A model generated the notes under the pieces. The model was not told the origin of the DNA, did no database searches, and saw only the letters and a list, made by a program, of their open reading frames with translations. Shown here in pieces: positions 1 to 8,585 of a stretch of 64,000 nt of DNA. Origin of the DNA: Paenibacillus harenae DSM 16969 (GTDB lineage: Bacteria > Bacillota > Bacilli > Paenibacillales > Paenibacillaceae); NCBI RefSeq assembly GCF_000422465.1, contig NZ_AULV01000015.1:62001-126000 (forward strand), given 5' to 3'. How positions within the stretch are numbered: position 1 is the first letter of the stretch; the number at the start of each line of letters is the position of its first letter. A program made the translations under genes and the position numbers.

Positions 1-39
1 CAGATCCTCGTTTTTAATCGATACGAGCTGTGTTGCCAT
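1..39 (-). CDS. Start of a gene, probably telA (toxic anion resistance protein)
   Basis: Only the first 13 codons are inside the window (MATQLVSIKNEDL). They are preceded on the minus strand by a strong Shine-Dalgarno (AGGGGGA, about six bases upstream), so this is a real start. The upstream gene encodes an XpaC-like membrane protein and the whole locus is a Ter cluster. In Bacilli, XpaC-like genes are regularly followed by a TelA/YaaN/YceH-family gene, which is the basis for the name. The visible residues alone are not diagnostic. Confidence 0.5.
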   Translation of the reverse strand, partial: MATQLVSIKNEDL

Positions 40-119
40 TGGTTATTCCCCCTTTATTAGTCGTTCAATCGATATCGCTGCTGGATTAATTCAGCCTTCG
101 TGCGAAGCTCCATCAGGTC

Positions 120-770
120 CTACTGTTCGATGGTCTTCGTGTAGAAGGTCAGCTTCGAGTCAACATCCTTTATGCCGTCAAGCAGCAGGCGGCGGTTTTG
201 CCGCTTGGCCTCGCCGCTGAGCCGCAGGAACGGATTAATGGTCGAATTCAAATCCTTCCTGACCAGGCGGACGATATTATGGTTGATGCTTGAATCGCCA
301 AGCGCGACCAGGTCCGGAATTAATCGGTTGAGGCGCGCAAGCAGCGCAAGCGTTTTCTGAACGATCTCGTCGTCCAGATTATTCTGCTCGCCTTCCAGCA
401 AAATCATATCTTCGATGATTCCGATATATTCCAGAGCGGAAGCAAGCTCGGGATCCTGAACCGGCGCCGGCGAAGCCGCCTGCTCGGCCGATTGCGAAAC
501 ACTCGGCTGAGGCGAGCCTTGCTGACCCGGGACCGATGCGGCAGCATTCGTCTGCTGCTGAAGCTCCTGCGGCCTTGACTGCTGCCCGTTCGCAAGCGTT
601 CCTTCTGCGGTTTGCTTCCCATTCCGCCCGTTCCAAACCAAAGCCCCGAATAAGCCGATCGCCGGTATGGCTATTGCGATGTAGGGAGAAGAGGTTACCC
701 AATATACGACAAGCGCAACCGCGTAGCTTCCCAGCGCGATACCTGCCGTCTTCTTCGTCGTACTTTTCAT
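120..770 (-). CDS. XpaC-like membrane protein of the Ter locus
   Basis: A 216-residue protein. Two hydrophobic segments (about residues 10-28 and 30-45) form an N-terminal membrane hairpin. A low-complexity Gln/Ala/Ser/Pro linker follows (about 55-105), and the C-terminal half is a soluble, helix-rich region (about 108-216). This is the usual plan of XpaC-like proteins, which sit beside TelA genes. The start is ATG with GGAGGTG four bases upstream. It is the second-last gene of the Ter operon seen here, 59 bp after the ATP-grasp gene. The XpaC assignment rests on architecture and context more than on a diagnostic motif. Its molecular function is unknown; a role anchoring the Ter machinery at the membrane is inference. 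Confidence 0.6.
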   Translation of the reverse strand: MKSTTKKTAGIALGSYAVALVVYWVTSSPYIAIAIPAIGLFGALVWNGRNGKQTAEGTLANGQQSRPQELQQQTNAAASVPGQQGSPQPSVSQSAEQAASPAPVQDPELASALEYIGIIEDMILLEGEQNNLDDEIVQKTLALLARLNRLIPDLVALGDSSINHNIVRLVRKDLNSTINPFLRLSGEAKRQNRRLLLDGIKDVDSKLTFYTKTIEQ

Positions 771-829
771 GTCGCACCTCCAGCCTGACTATGCAGGAAT
801 TGAAGCCTAAGCCTGTATACCTCTATCAA

Positions 830-1885
830 TTATCTCGTTTTTTGGGCCAATAAGTCAATTTCAAAATCAGGCTGCTTCATAATCAGCGGCTGCTCCACAT
901 ATCCGGCCTGTATGCCGAACCGCGGCGCCGGAGGCTCAATCGCCTTTCCCTGCAGCGCCTGCACGGCCAAATAAGGCATATTTACGCCGGATAGGCAAGT
1001 AATATATAGTCCGCCCGACATGCGAGGGTTGATCTCAAGCAATTTGGGAATGCCGTTGCTGTAGCGTACCTGAATGTTAAAGGCATATGGAATCCGCAGC
1101 GATATTGCAATCCGTTCCGCCATTTCGAGCAGCTCCGGCACCGCCTCCAGCAAATACGTCCGGCCGGTCGATTTGCGTCGCGGAATCGCCGTTATCAAGT
1201 CGCCCTCCGCAGTCGCCACGCAATCGATGCTGTATTCGACGCCGCTAAGCAGCTCCATCACCATCAGATTGTCAAAGCGTTCCACGCTCGACAGCGTATC
1301 ATAAGCCTGTTGAAACGACGTAGACAGCGTCACGTAACCGTACAGCTCGCGCAGCGGATCCCGCTCGTCATCGATGATCCGGAAGCCCATGCCGCCCTCC
1401 GATTTCGTCGGTTTAAAGCAGACTCTATGGCCCGCGGCCGTCAGCTCCTCATAGGCGCGTTTGAACTCCCCTGCCGTATTCGCGACGCGGTAGTCCGGAA
1501 TGGCCACCAAGCCTTTGCCCTCGACCGTCTCATAAAATTTATCCTTCTCGACCATCGAATCGAGCAGCGCGATATCTCGGCATACCATAACCTTCGTACC
1601 AATCTCATCGAACAAATGCGCATATCTCGATATTTCTTCCATATGAAGGCGCGGAATGAACAGGTCGATCCGATTCTCCCTGCAATAATCCACGCAGAAA
1701 TCGACGTAGTCCCGCCCGACAACGGCCGGCTCCGTTCCCGGATGATCGGAAGCCACCAGCGACATATGGTTTATGTCGGGATGCGTTCCGAAAAACTCGA
1801 ATTTCTCACCGTCCGGATTTTCCCTGATCATATTAATGTAATGATAAGCGACCGAAAACCATCGATTCATATAAACTCGCGTCAT
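830..1885 (-). CDS. ATP-grasp enzyme of the Ter biosynthetic module
   Basis: A 351-residue ATP-grasp ligase. An N-terminal Rossmann-like region (to about residue 110) is followed by the ATP-grasp fold: a lysine in the CFKPTKSEGGMGFR loop (glycine-rich loop, about 157-170), the hinge strand VMELLSGVEYSIDCV, and the metal-binding segment PKLLEINPRMSGG near residue 290. Such enzymes activate a carboxylate with ATP and join it to an amine or similar nucleophile. It lies between a HAD hydrolase (35 bp upstream) and an XpaC-like gene, in the gene set predicted by Anantharaman, Iyer and Aravind to make a nucleoside-like product in Ter systems. The substrate cannot be told from the sequence. The start is ATG with GAAGG upstream. 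Confidence 0.8.
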   Translation of the reverse strand: MTRVYMNRWFSVAYHYINMIRENPDGEKFEFFGTHPDINHMSLVASDHPGTEPAVVGRDYVDFCVDYCRENRIDLFIPRLHMEEISRYAHLFDEIGTKVMVCRDIALLDSMVEKDKFYETVEGKGLVAIPDYRVANTAGEFKRAYEELTAAGHRVCFKPTKSEGGMGFRIIDDERDPLRELYGYVTLSTSFQQAYDTLSSVERFDNLMVMELLSGVEYSIDCVATAEGDLITAIPRRKSTGRTYLLEAVPELLEMAERIAISLRIPYAFNIQVRYSNGIPKLLEINPRMSGGLYITCLSGVNMPYLAVQALQGKAIEPPAPRFGIQAGYVEQPLIMKQPDFEIDLLAQKTR

Positions 1886-1920
1886 GGCTGAATACCTTCT
1901 TCCTTCTCATTAAGAATGGT

Positions 1921-2733
1921 TTACCGGTTCCGGCTGAGCTTCCCTGAGGCATCCCGGATAATGGCTTCCAGAAGCTCCTCCGAGGCATATGCCCCCTGTG
2001 CCGTTGTAAAACGGATATGCGGATGCGAAGAATAAGAGCGCCCAAGCTCGCCGTGAACCGGCGCGATCGCATAATCGGCCGCAAGGAGAAGGCTTTCGTC
2101 CAGCAGACTGTCGCCCGCGGCATAGACATAATCGGAAGCGAGCTTCTCCTTCACGTATTGAAGAGCGGCCCCCTTGCTGACCTTCTCGGGAACGAGATAA
2201 ATCTTCCTGCCTTGAAGCGAGTAGCTCCAGCCTAGCGATACGAGCTGACGCTTCAGCTCCTCCAGCGCGCCGAGCGGCAGGTTATCCCGCTCCACGACGA
2301 TCGAATAAAACAAATCATCGCAAAGGTCGGTTGACTTCACCCAATGCGAGGACGCGATTTTGCCAAACAAAGCCGCGATTTCGGAGCTTTCCGCGCAATG
2401 ATGCTTTACGGACTCCCGCACCAACTGGTGCCACTCCCGATCGATACGTCCTTCGGCAAAAATCGTTCCGCCGTTGCTGACGATCGCATACTCCGGCCGC
2501 AGCTGCTCCTTAATGCCGAAGATCCGGTCGTACTGCGCCGGGATCCGGGTCGTAACCGGCACAAAACGAAGCATCCCCGCCAGCTGGCGCAGCTTCTCGG
2601 CCGCGGGCTTCGTCATATACGAAATATGCCTGCCCTCATACAGCTCGACCGGAAGCATGTCTTCCAGCTCGATGTCCCCCTTGGAGCGCGCCGAATAGAT
2701 CAGCGTTTGGTCCAGATCGCTTGCAAATATCAT
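1921..2733 (-). CDS. HAD-superfamily hydrolase of the Ter locus
   Basis: A 270-residue HAD phosphatase. Motif I is DLDQTL at residues 6-11 (nucleophile Asp6, acid Asp8), motif II is in IVSNGGTIF, a lysine precedes the GAALQYVKEKL helix, and motif IV is YAAGDSLLDESLL. The inserted cap resembles the Cof/sucrose-phosphatase subgroup. The expected reaction is removal of phosphate from a small metabolite, fitting a late step after the phosphoribosyltransferase. Its ATG overlaps the stop of the upstream fusion gene by 4 bp (ATGA), so the two are translationally coupled. The family is clear; the substrate is unknown. Confidence 0.82.
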   Translation of the reverse strand: MIFASDLDQTLIYSARSKGDIELEDMLPVELYEGRHISYMTKPAAEKLRQLAGMLRFVPVTTRIPAQYDRIFGIKEQLRPEYAIVSNGGTIFAEGRIDREWHQLVRESVKHHCAESSEIAALFGKIASSHWVKSTDLCDDLFYSIVVERDNLPLGALEELKRQLVSLGWSYSLQGRKIYLVPEKVSKGAALQYVKEKLASDYVYAAGDSLLDESLLLAADYAIAPVHGELGRSYSSHPHIRFTTAQGAYASEELLEAIIRDASGKLSRNR

Positions 2734-5222
2734 TCGCTCTCCCCCTTCAAGGCTTTAATGATCCCGCAGCAGGAATAAGCCATGGACGGATATTCTTCAA
2801 TAGGCACGCCGCGTTCTTTCGCCAGCAGAAGAATATGCTTCAGGTTGGGGTTGTCCAAGCGGTCGACGAGTATTTTCCAAGGCACTCTGCGCAGCAGCAC
2901 CCGGGTTGTCTCGCCTACCCCGGGCTTGATGAGATTGATGTCGGCTATGCCGAACTCGCTCTGAATGCGCTCAATATCCTTTATGCCCTGCCAGGTTACA
3001 AGGCGCTCCTCCGGATGCATGCCGATTTGCTCCGCCGCGCGCTTAGCGCTTTCTGTAACCTGATCGAAGCACGATGAAATCGTATCGACAAACCGATTGG
3101 ACAGATCGGCATTGCTCCATTCGCGATAGTATTTGGCCCCGTGGAAGTCTTCCGGCCCGATAAGATCGCTCCGCAATACCGTCCGGCTGATAAGCCCGGA
3201 TACGGTGGCGTTCAGACAGGCGCTCGGGATAAGAAAGTCCTCCCTCGTTCCGAACGTATCCGCGCAATAGCCGGGGTCGGCCAGCACGGCAAGATCATCG
3301 TCGAACGCAAGGCCGTACTTCCGCTTCATATTGGCGCATGCCGCGTTAAGCACCTTTCGAATGGCGCCTTTGCCCGTCCATCCGTCCACGAACTGCACCC
3401 GCTTATCCGGATGGTTCTGATGCATATACAGCAGCGCGTTCTCGTCAATCCCTTTGCCCCGGATAATCGACAGGCTGTAATGCGGCAGCGAAATGCCGTA
3501 AACCTGCTTTATATATCGTTTGATCAATACGCCGACCGGCGTTCCGCCCCTGGCCAGAGAGGCCAGCACAACGTCGAAGCCGTTCTTGTCCACAATCATT
3601 TCCGCCGCCGTCCCGACGGCTCTGGCAACCGTTAAGGCCGAATCGCGCAGCGTATCGTGAAACAGCTGAATATATTCGGGCGTCGGCCGGTATTCAACCG
3701 GCAGGCTTTCGGAATAATGCCCGCCCGATTGCATGGCCGCCTCCCGCTCCTCGGTGCGCCTCTCGAGCGAAATCCCGCTGAGATCCTTCAGCAGGAACAC
3801 GACGTCCTCCCGCGAATAGCTCCCGATCGGTGCCGGCGCCGCTATCCTTTTGGTGCTGCAATAAACAATATGGATACGCGGTATCCCAAGCGCCGACAGC
3901 GCGTCCAGCAGCTCGTTCAGCCGTCCGGCCGGCATCTCCCGTTCCATGAACAGGAACATCTCGTCATAGCGGCCGCGCGGGATGTTATACATAAAGTTCG
4001 TCACGTCCGGCTGCTCGGGCGAAGCGAAGCGGCAGGCGGAATGTACCGCGTACTGCGGCTCTTCATAAGGATGAATCGGGCTGCGCGTGCTGGATTGGTA
4101 CCAGGCGTCCAGGCCGAGCGAGCTTAGCTTCGACGCGATTCTCATCGGAAGGTACATGAACTCTCCCGTTCCCATGCACAGCGTCCTGCCGCCCAAGCTC
4201 CGCTTGATTATTACATCCGCGGCGCGGTCGATCTCCCGGTCCAGCCGCAGGCTGTCCTCCGCCGCAAGCCCGAAGCGCCCCGTATGCTTCAGATAGGGCA
4301 CATCGCCATCAACCGAGGGCACATTCTCAAAGCAATTACCCATATGAAGAAATTCAATCTGCGGTTTATCACGCTGCTCATCCCGCTCGTCAAGCCGGCC
4401 TGTACTCTCGATTGGTGCTCCTTCTATGGAAATAACGCCGGATACGAGCGATAAGCATTCGATGCCGATGCCGAGCTCTTGCTCCACAGCGCCGAAGCGC
4501 TCCGTATCCGATTGAGAGCGCCAATCGAGCAGGCTTGCGACCACATAATTTTTCTTGCCGTACCTCGTATGCAGATCGTGAATGATATTTAGCGCGGTTT
4601 TGCCGGTCGTCAGCTCATCGTCTACGAGAATGATCGTCTCGGCCCGCTGGAATAGCGACGGATCCGCTGCATAACAGCGATGCGTTGTCGCATGGGAATG
4701 CTCCTCTTCGAAATCGATGCAGGAAGCCATGTAGGCAATGCTCTCCCTCGTCGTATGGAGATAGGAAGCATCCCCCTCGAACATATCGAACATGCTGTGG
4801 CCGAGCGCCGTCGCCGTCTCCGCGAAGCCGATGAACAACGTCTTCCCGTCCACATTCATCTTGTTTCTCTTCATCGTGTCATAGACGTCCTGCGCGGCTT
4901 CCGGCGATTCGAACGCATCTACGATTTGCTCGATCTGCACCGGCAGCGTCCCGCCCTTGTGCTGACGATAGAGCAGGCCAAGCGAAGCGCCTGCCAGCAG
5001 CGATACATGAGGCCGAACGGGGATATGCTTGCCGAGCACCTTGCTGACGAACAGAAAGCTGCGTTTTTTATTGATTCTGGCTGCCATTTGAAAAAGCCGC
5101 TCCAGCTGAATATGAAACGGATTGTCCGTAAGATCGATCGTAATCCGTAAATCTCCAATAATATTAAACGATTGCCGGTTCCCGTTCTTGAGCGAGTAAG
5201 CAGGTGAAGTTTTGGTTTTCAT
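2730..5222 (-). CDS. Double phosphoribosyltransferase fusion (PRTase-TRSP-StiP/PRTase-PELOTA)
   Basis: An 830-residue protein with four parts. Residues about 30-260 are an orotate-PRTase-like domain with the PRPP loop LVDDELTTGKTA at 199-210. Residues about 290-460 are a TRSP domain, with the name-giving Thr-Arg-Ser-Pro at 379-382. Residues about 470-740 are a second PRTase of the StiP type, with ASLARGGTPVG near 555 and FVDGWTGKG at 611-619. Residues about 745-830 look like the PELOTA-type RNA-binding tail (HILLLAKERGVPIEEY). As I know these families, the PRTase-TRSP and StiP-PELOTA halves are usually separate neighbouring genes of 350-420 residues, so this looks like a gene fusion. The 5' end overlaps the upstream CitE-like gene by 59 bp; GGGG six bases before the ATG supports this start, though an internal start (Met46) cannot be excluded. 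Proposed role: attachment of a base-like moiety to ribose phosphate in the Ter metabolite pathway. Confidence 0.85.
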   Translation of the reverse strand: MKTKTSPAYSLKNGNRQSFNIIGDLRITIDLTDNPFHIQLERLFQMAARINKKRSFLFVSKVLGKHIPVRPHVSLLAGASLGLLYRQHKGGTLPVQIEQIVDAFESPEAAQDVYDTMKRNKMNVDGKTLFIGFAETATALGHSMFDMFEGDASYLHTTRESIAYMASCIDFEEEHSHATTHRCYAADPSLFQRAETIILVDDELTTGKTALNIIHDLHTRYGKKNYVVASLLDWRSQSDTERFGAVEQELGIGIECLSLVSGVISIEGAPIESTGRLDERDEQRDKPQIEFLHMGNCFENVPSVDGDVPYLKHTGRFGLAAEDSLRLDREIDRAADVIIKRSLGGRTLCMGTGEFMYLPMRIASKLSSLGLDAWYQSSTRSPIHPYEEPQYAVHSACRFASPEQPDVTNFMYNIPRGRYDEMFLFMEREMPAGRLNELLDALSALGIPRIHIVYCSTKRIAAPAPIGSYSREDVVFLLKDLSGISLERRTEEREAAMQSGGHYSESLPVEYRPTPEYIQLFHDTLRDSALTVARAVGTAAEMIVDKNGFDVVLASLARGGTPVGVLIKRYIKQVYGISLPHYSLSIIRGKGIDENALLYMHQNHPDKRVQFVDGWTGKGAIRKVLNAACANMKRKYGLAFDDDLAVLADPGYCADTFGTREDFLIPSACLNATVSGLISRTVLRSDLIGPEDFHGAKYYREWSNADLSNRFVDTISSCFDQVTESAKRAAEQIGMHPEERLVTWQGIKDIERIQSEFGIADINLIKPGVGETTRVLLRRVPWKILVDRLDNPNLKHILLLAKERGVPIEEYPSMAYSCCGIIKALKGESE

Positions 5223-6369
5223 TTAGCACCCCATAAATAGTTGCTCTTATCATAATGCGGTTTGCCCATGTCAAATGCGGTTTGAATTCATTCATTTTGT
5301 TCGAATAGCGGCTTTTCATAACGCCCAAGTCGCCTTGGCTGTTCTCGAGAATGTGCACCGCGTCCATGTATTCTTCGTGGGTGACGACATACATCGATTG
5401 CACCGGCCTGATATGCGTCGGGTGAATGATCGTTTTGCCGATAATGCCGTTCTCCTTATCCATCGCAACCTCGCGTATAAGCCCGTCCACATACCGGTTA
5501 ATATAATCCATCCGCAGGATCCGCCCATGCTTGCCCATGCTTTCCTCGAATGGCGTCTGCCTCAGCTGCGGCTTGAAGACGCGCTCGCTTTTGAAATATT
5601 CCCAGACCGGTCCCGAAATGACATAATGGTTGTCCATCCGGCCGAATACGTTCACGATGTCCGCGATGCAATCCCTAATGACGCCGATATCGTAGATCGT
5701 ATGATCCGGACTTCTTCGCAGCCCGAATAGACTTGAGAAATCCGTCGCTCCGATCCGGACATTAAGCACATATTCCTTGTAGGAGCGCAGCAATTCGGAT
5801 ATGCCGAGCAGCGTATCCAATCTTCTCTCGCGGTAGATGACCTCCGCGCTTTCCAGAATCGGCATGCCGTACAGCGCTCCCCGGGCCGTTCTGTTCCTTT
5901 GGTTGTACTCGGCCAATATCCGGAAATACTCCCCGCCGGTCTCGACATTAAACTTAGGAAAAACAAAGCCGGTTATATATACGATCTCTTCGCCAAAAAA
6001 GGAAAGCAGCCGTTTCAGCTGATCCACGGAACGCACCCGGATGAATAGAAGCGGTACGTTATCCGAATGAAGCTTGCCGATCAACATATATTGACCAAGC
6101 TTGACCAAGGTTTGTTTCAGCATATCCTCCGCGTAATCGATTTGATTATCGCCCACCGCATCCTCAAGGTCTATCACCATCGAGACAAGTCCCTCGTGTT
6201 TGCCGGCTGCTAAATCATTTGCGATCGTATCCCTGGTGGCAGGCATATACAGAGCTGCGCCAACCGCGTGAGCCAGCACTTCCTTATCGGCATCGTTGTC
6301 GAACGGCCTTGGCAGGGAGTAAAAGAAGGACTGTTCTTCTTCACTGGTAAGATAGTTAAAATACCTCAA
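5164..6369 (-). CDS. HpcH/HpaI-type (CitE-like) lyase of the Ter locus
   Basis: A 401-residue TIM-barrel lyase related to the citrate lyase beta subunit and HpcH/HpaI aldolases. Supporting motifs are SMVIDLEDAVGDNQ (about 63-76, metal-binding Glu/Asp), LLFIRVRS with the conserved Arg (about 108-115), PILESAEVIYR, and NVRIGATDFSSLFGLRR. The start is TTG with GGAGGAGGA nine bases upstream; the nearest in-frame ATG is well inside the fold. It is the first enzyme gene after the terD array, separated from it by 343 bp with a terminator-like hairpin, so it may have its own promoter. A CitE-like lyase is a standard member of the predicted Ter biosynthetic set, perhaps cleaving or forming a C-C bond in the side chain. 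Confidence 0.85.
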   Translation of the reverse strand: MRYFNYLTSEEEQSFFYSLPRPFDNDADKEVLAHAVGAALYMPATRDTIANDLAAGKHEGLVSMVIDLEDAVGDNQIDYAEDMLKQTLVKLGQYMLIGKLHSDNVPLLFIRVRSVDQLKRLLSFFGEEIVYITGFVFPKFNVETGGEYFRILAEYNQRNRTARGALYGMPILESAEVIYRERRLDTLLGISELLRSYKEYVLNVRIGATDFSSLFGLRRSPDHTIYDIGVIRDCIADIVNVFGRMDNHYVISGPVWEYFKSERVFKPQLRQTPFEESMGKHGRILRMDYINRYVDGLIREVAMDKENGIIGKTIIHPTHIRPVQSMYVVTHEEYMDAVHILENSQGDLGVMKSRYSNKMNEFKPHLTWANRIMIRATIYGVLNENQNFTCLLAQEREPAIV

Positions 6370-6637
6370 AGGTTATTCCTCCTCCATAAAGATGGGCTTC
6401 ACAAGCGCATAGTAGTAACTAGCGGTGTCGAATCGAGGGTTAAAAATATCCCTCATGTTCAGATGAGGGACTTCAGCATAAATTTCCGTTCTACGATGTT
6501 CCTATATTCGCCTAACATGGACAGCCTTCGATACGGACGGGAAAAGCTCCCGCTAATTTTGCCCCCATGCGCGCAGTTGAATTGGTAACCGTAACCTAAT
6601 CTGGCGTTGTTCATAGGCATCTTGCTCATCACAGCAA

Positions 6638-6667
6638 ACTTAGAAAGAGCTGGAGTTATTCCAGCTC
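6638..6667 (-). terminator. Intrinsic terminator after the terD array
   Basis: Read on the minus strand, GAGCTGGA and TCCAGCTC form a perfect 8-bp stem around a 5-nt loop, followed by CTTTCT. It lies 46 bp past the last terD stop. The remaining intergenic sequence (6370-6637) is AT-richer, carries no ORF with a ribosome binding site, and presumably holds the promoter of the enzyme genes, which I could not pin down. Confidence 0.6.
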
Positions 6668-6712
6668 CATGATCCCCCGCTTAGTTGGAGCAACATTAGC
6701 TGGAGCTTTTCC

Positions 6713-7291
6713 TTAAACCGACAGCCCGTAGTTGCGGCATACCGCCGCTAATCCTCCGGAGAAGCCGGATCCGACGGCTTGAAACTTCCATTCCGCGCCA
6801 TGGCGGTACAGCTCACAGAATACGATTGCCGTTTCAATCGAGAATTCCTCGCCCAGATCGTAGCGGAGCACTTCTCTTCCTGTCGATTCGTCTACGAGAC
6901 GCACGAATGCGTTGGAGATTTGCCCGAAGTTCTGATGCTTGGCGTCCGCGTCATGAATCGTTACGCTAATCCCGATGCGATGAATATGAGCCGGCATTTT
7001 CGTAAAATCAATCCTGATCTGCTCGTCGTCGCCGGCGCCTTCTCCTGTGCGGTTATCGCCCGTATGTTCCACCGCTCCGCCGTATGCGATAAGCGAGTTG
7101 TAATACACGATATCCTTCTCGTCCTTCGCCTTGCCGTCCTGATGCAGCAGAAATGCGCTTGCATCCATGTCGATTTCTCCGCCGCCGGTATACTTGTTCG
7201 TATCCCAGCCTAAACCGAGAACGGCCTTCGTCATGCCCGGATTCGTTTTGGTAAGATCGATACGCTGCCCTTTGGAAAGATTAATGGACAT
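6713..7291 (-). CDS. terD: TerD-family protein (paralog 4)
   Basis: A 192-residue TerD domain. It opens with MSINLSKGQRIDLTKTNPG and carries GLGWDTN, the acidic metal-binding DMDASAFLL strand, TGDNRTGEGAGDDE and GELYRHGAEWKFQAVGSG, all signatures of Ca2+-binding TerD proteins. A TTG 18 bp upstream would give a longer form, but the Shine-Dalgarno AGGAG lies between it and the ATG at 7291, so the ATG is the start. It follows paralog 3 by 18 bp. It differs from the other three by a Met-Asp metal strand (DMDAS) and a shorter loop. Ter proteins are linked to tellurite, phage and envelope stress; the role of each copy is unknown. Confidence 0.93.
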   Translation of the reverse strand: MSINLSKGQRIDLTKTNPGMTKAVLGLGWDTNKYTGGGEIDMDASAFLLHQDGKAKDEKDIVYYNSLIAYGGAVEHTGDNRTGEGAGDDEQIRIDFTKMPAHIHRIGISVTIHDADAKHQNFGQISNAFVRLVDESTGREVLRYDLGEEFSIETAIVFCELYRHGAEWKFQAVGSGFSGGLAAVCRNYGLSV

Positions 7292-7309
7292 TGCTACACT
7301 CCTGCTCAA

Positions 7310-7888
7310 TTAGGTTTGAATTCCGAAATCAATGCACAAGCCCGACAACCCGTTCTGATAACCGCTGCCGACCGCGCTGAATTTCCATTCGCCGTTGTGA
7401 CGATATAGCTCGCCTACGACAACGGCCGTCTCGACCGAGAAATCCTCGCCCAGATCATAACGGATCAATTCGACGCCCGAATCCTCATTGATTACCCGTA
7501 CATAAGCATTCGCAACCTGGCCGAAATTTTGATTCCGCGCTCCGGCATCATGAATCGTAATGCAGAAAGCCACCTTGTGCGTATCGGCGGGCACGGCTGC
7601 CAGATTAATGCTGAGCGTCTCGTCGTCGCCCGCGCCCTCGCCGCTTTGATTATCGCCCGAAGAAACGATCGAGCCGTTCGCGTTGGATTTATTATTGTAG
7701 AAAATAAAGTCCTTCTCGCTGTTTGTTTTGCCCGACGAATTCAGACAAAATGCCGTAGCGTCCAAGTCAAACTGGCTGCCGCCGTCATATTTGTTGACGT
7801 CCCAGCCCAATCCGACTCTAATCCTGGTCATGCCCGGGTTGGATTTGGTCAGATCGACCTTCTGTCCCTTGGATAAATTAACCGCCAT
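7310..7888 (-). CDS. terD: TerD-family protein (paralog 3)
   Basis: A 192-residue TerD domain protein starting MAVNLSKGQKVDLTKSNPG. Diagnostic segments are GLGWDVNKYDGG, DLDATAFCL, SGDNQSGEGAGDDE, CITIHDAGARNQNFGQV and GELYRHNGEWKFSAVGSG. The full domain is present with no truncation. It is most similar to paralog 2 (7976-8557), consistent with recent tandem duplication. A terminator-like hairpin lies 41 bp upstream of its start, between it and paralog 2, so the transcript level of this copy and those after it may be lower or separately set. Confidence 0.93.
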   Translation of the reverse strand: MAVNLSKGQKVDLTKSNPGMTRIRVGLGWDVNKYDGGSQFDLDATAFCLNSSGKTNSEKDFIFYNNKSNANGSIVSSGDNQSGEGAGDDETLSINLAAVPADTHKVAFCITIHDAGARNQNFGQVANAYVRVINEDSGVELIRYDLGEDFSVETAVVVGELYRHNGEWKFSAVGSGYQNGLSGLCIDFGIQT

Positions 7889-7928
7889 GCGAACGCCTCC
7901 TCATGAAATAGTTCCGTCCTGCTGTTTG

Positions 7929-7955
7929 TAAAAAGGGCCGCCAAAGGCGACCCTT
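7929..7955 (-). terminator. Intra-operon terminator or attenuator between terD copies
   Basis: On the minus strand AAGGGTCGCC and GGCGGCCCTT pair (10 bp with one mismatch) around TTT, followed by TTTTA. It sits just after the stop of the 7976-8557 copy and before the next terD. A strong hairpin with a T tract inside a co-directional gene array suggests partial termination. Confidence 0.7.
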
Positions 7956-7975
7956 CTCGACGGAAACAGGGAAGA

Positions 7976-8557
7976 TTAATGCGTGGACAGGCCGTAGTTG
8001 CGGGCCAGACCGGCAAGGCCGTCCTGGAAGCCGCTTCCGACTGCGCTGAATTTCCACTCGCCGGAATGACGATAAAGCTCGCCGACGATAACCGCCGTCT
8101 CAACGGAGAAATCTTCTCCCAGATCGTAACGGATCAGCTCCGTGCCGCTTAGCTCATCGACGATACGTACGAAGGCATTGGAGACTTGTCCAAAATTTTG
8201 GCTGCGCTCTTGGCCATCATAGATCGTAATGCAGAACGCGATTTTTTCTGTATCAGCAGGAACAGCCGCCAGATCAACCGCGATCTGCTCATCGTCGCCG
8301 TCGCCCGCGCCAGTACGGTTGTCGCCCGTGTGAACGACGGAACCGTTCGCGTTCTTCGGATTGTTGTAGAAAATAAAATCGGATTCGGAATTGGCTTTGC
8401 TCTGCGCATTCAAGCAGAATACGGAAGCGTCCAAGTCAAAATCCTTGCCGCCGTCATATTTATTCGTATCCCAGCCGAGACCTACCGTAATTTTCGTAAG
8501 ACCGGGATTCGTTTTCGTCAGATCGATTTTCTGACCTTTGGATAAGCTGATTGCCAT
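7976..8557 (-). CDS. terD: TerD-family protein (paralog 2)
   Basis: A 193-residue TerD domain starting MAISLSKGQKIDLTKTNPG. It has GLGWDTNKYDGG, the metal-binding DLDASVFCL strand, TGDNRTGAGDGDDE, CITIYDGQERSQNFGQV and GELYRHSGEWKFSAVGSG. The length and motif order are those of canonical TerD/TerE. It lies 28 bp after paralog 1 and is followed by a terminator-like hairpin. The two-domain calcium-binding fold of this family is known; its partner in this organism is not evident because no TerC or TerB gene lies in the window. Confidence 0.93.
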   Translation of the reverse strand: MAISLSKGQKIDLTKTNPGLTKITVGLGWDTNKYDGGKDFDLDASVFCLNAQSKANSESDFIFYNNPKNANGSVVHTGDNRTGAGDGDDEQIAVDLAAVPADTEKIAFCITIYDGQERSQNFGQVSNAFVRIVDELSGTELIRYDLGEDFSVETAVIVGELYRHSGEWKFSAVGSGFQDGLAGLARNYGLSTH

Positions 8558-8585
8558 GGTTCAATGCCCTCTTTTCTCTATCAAA

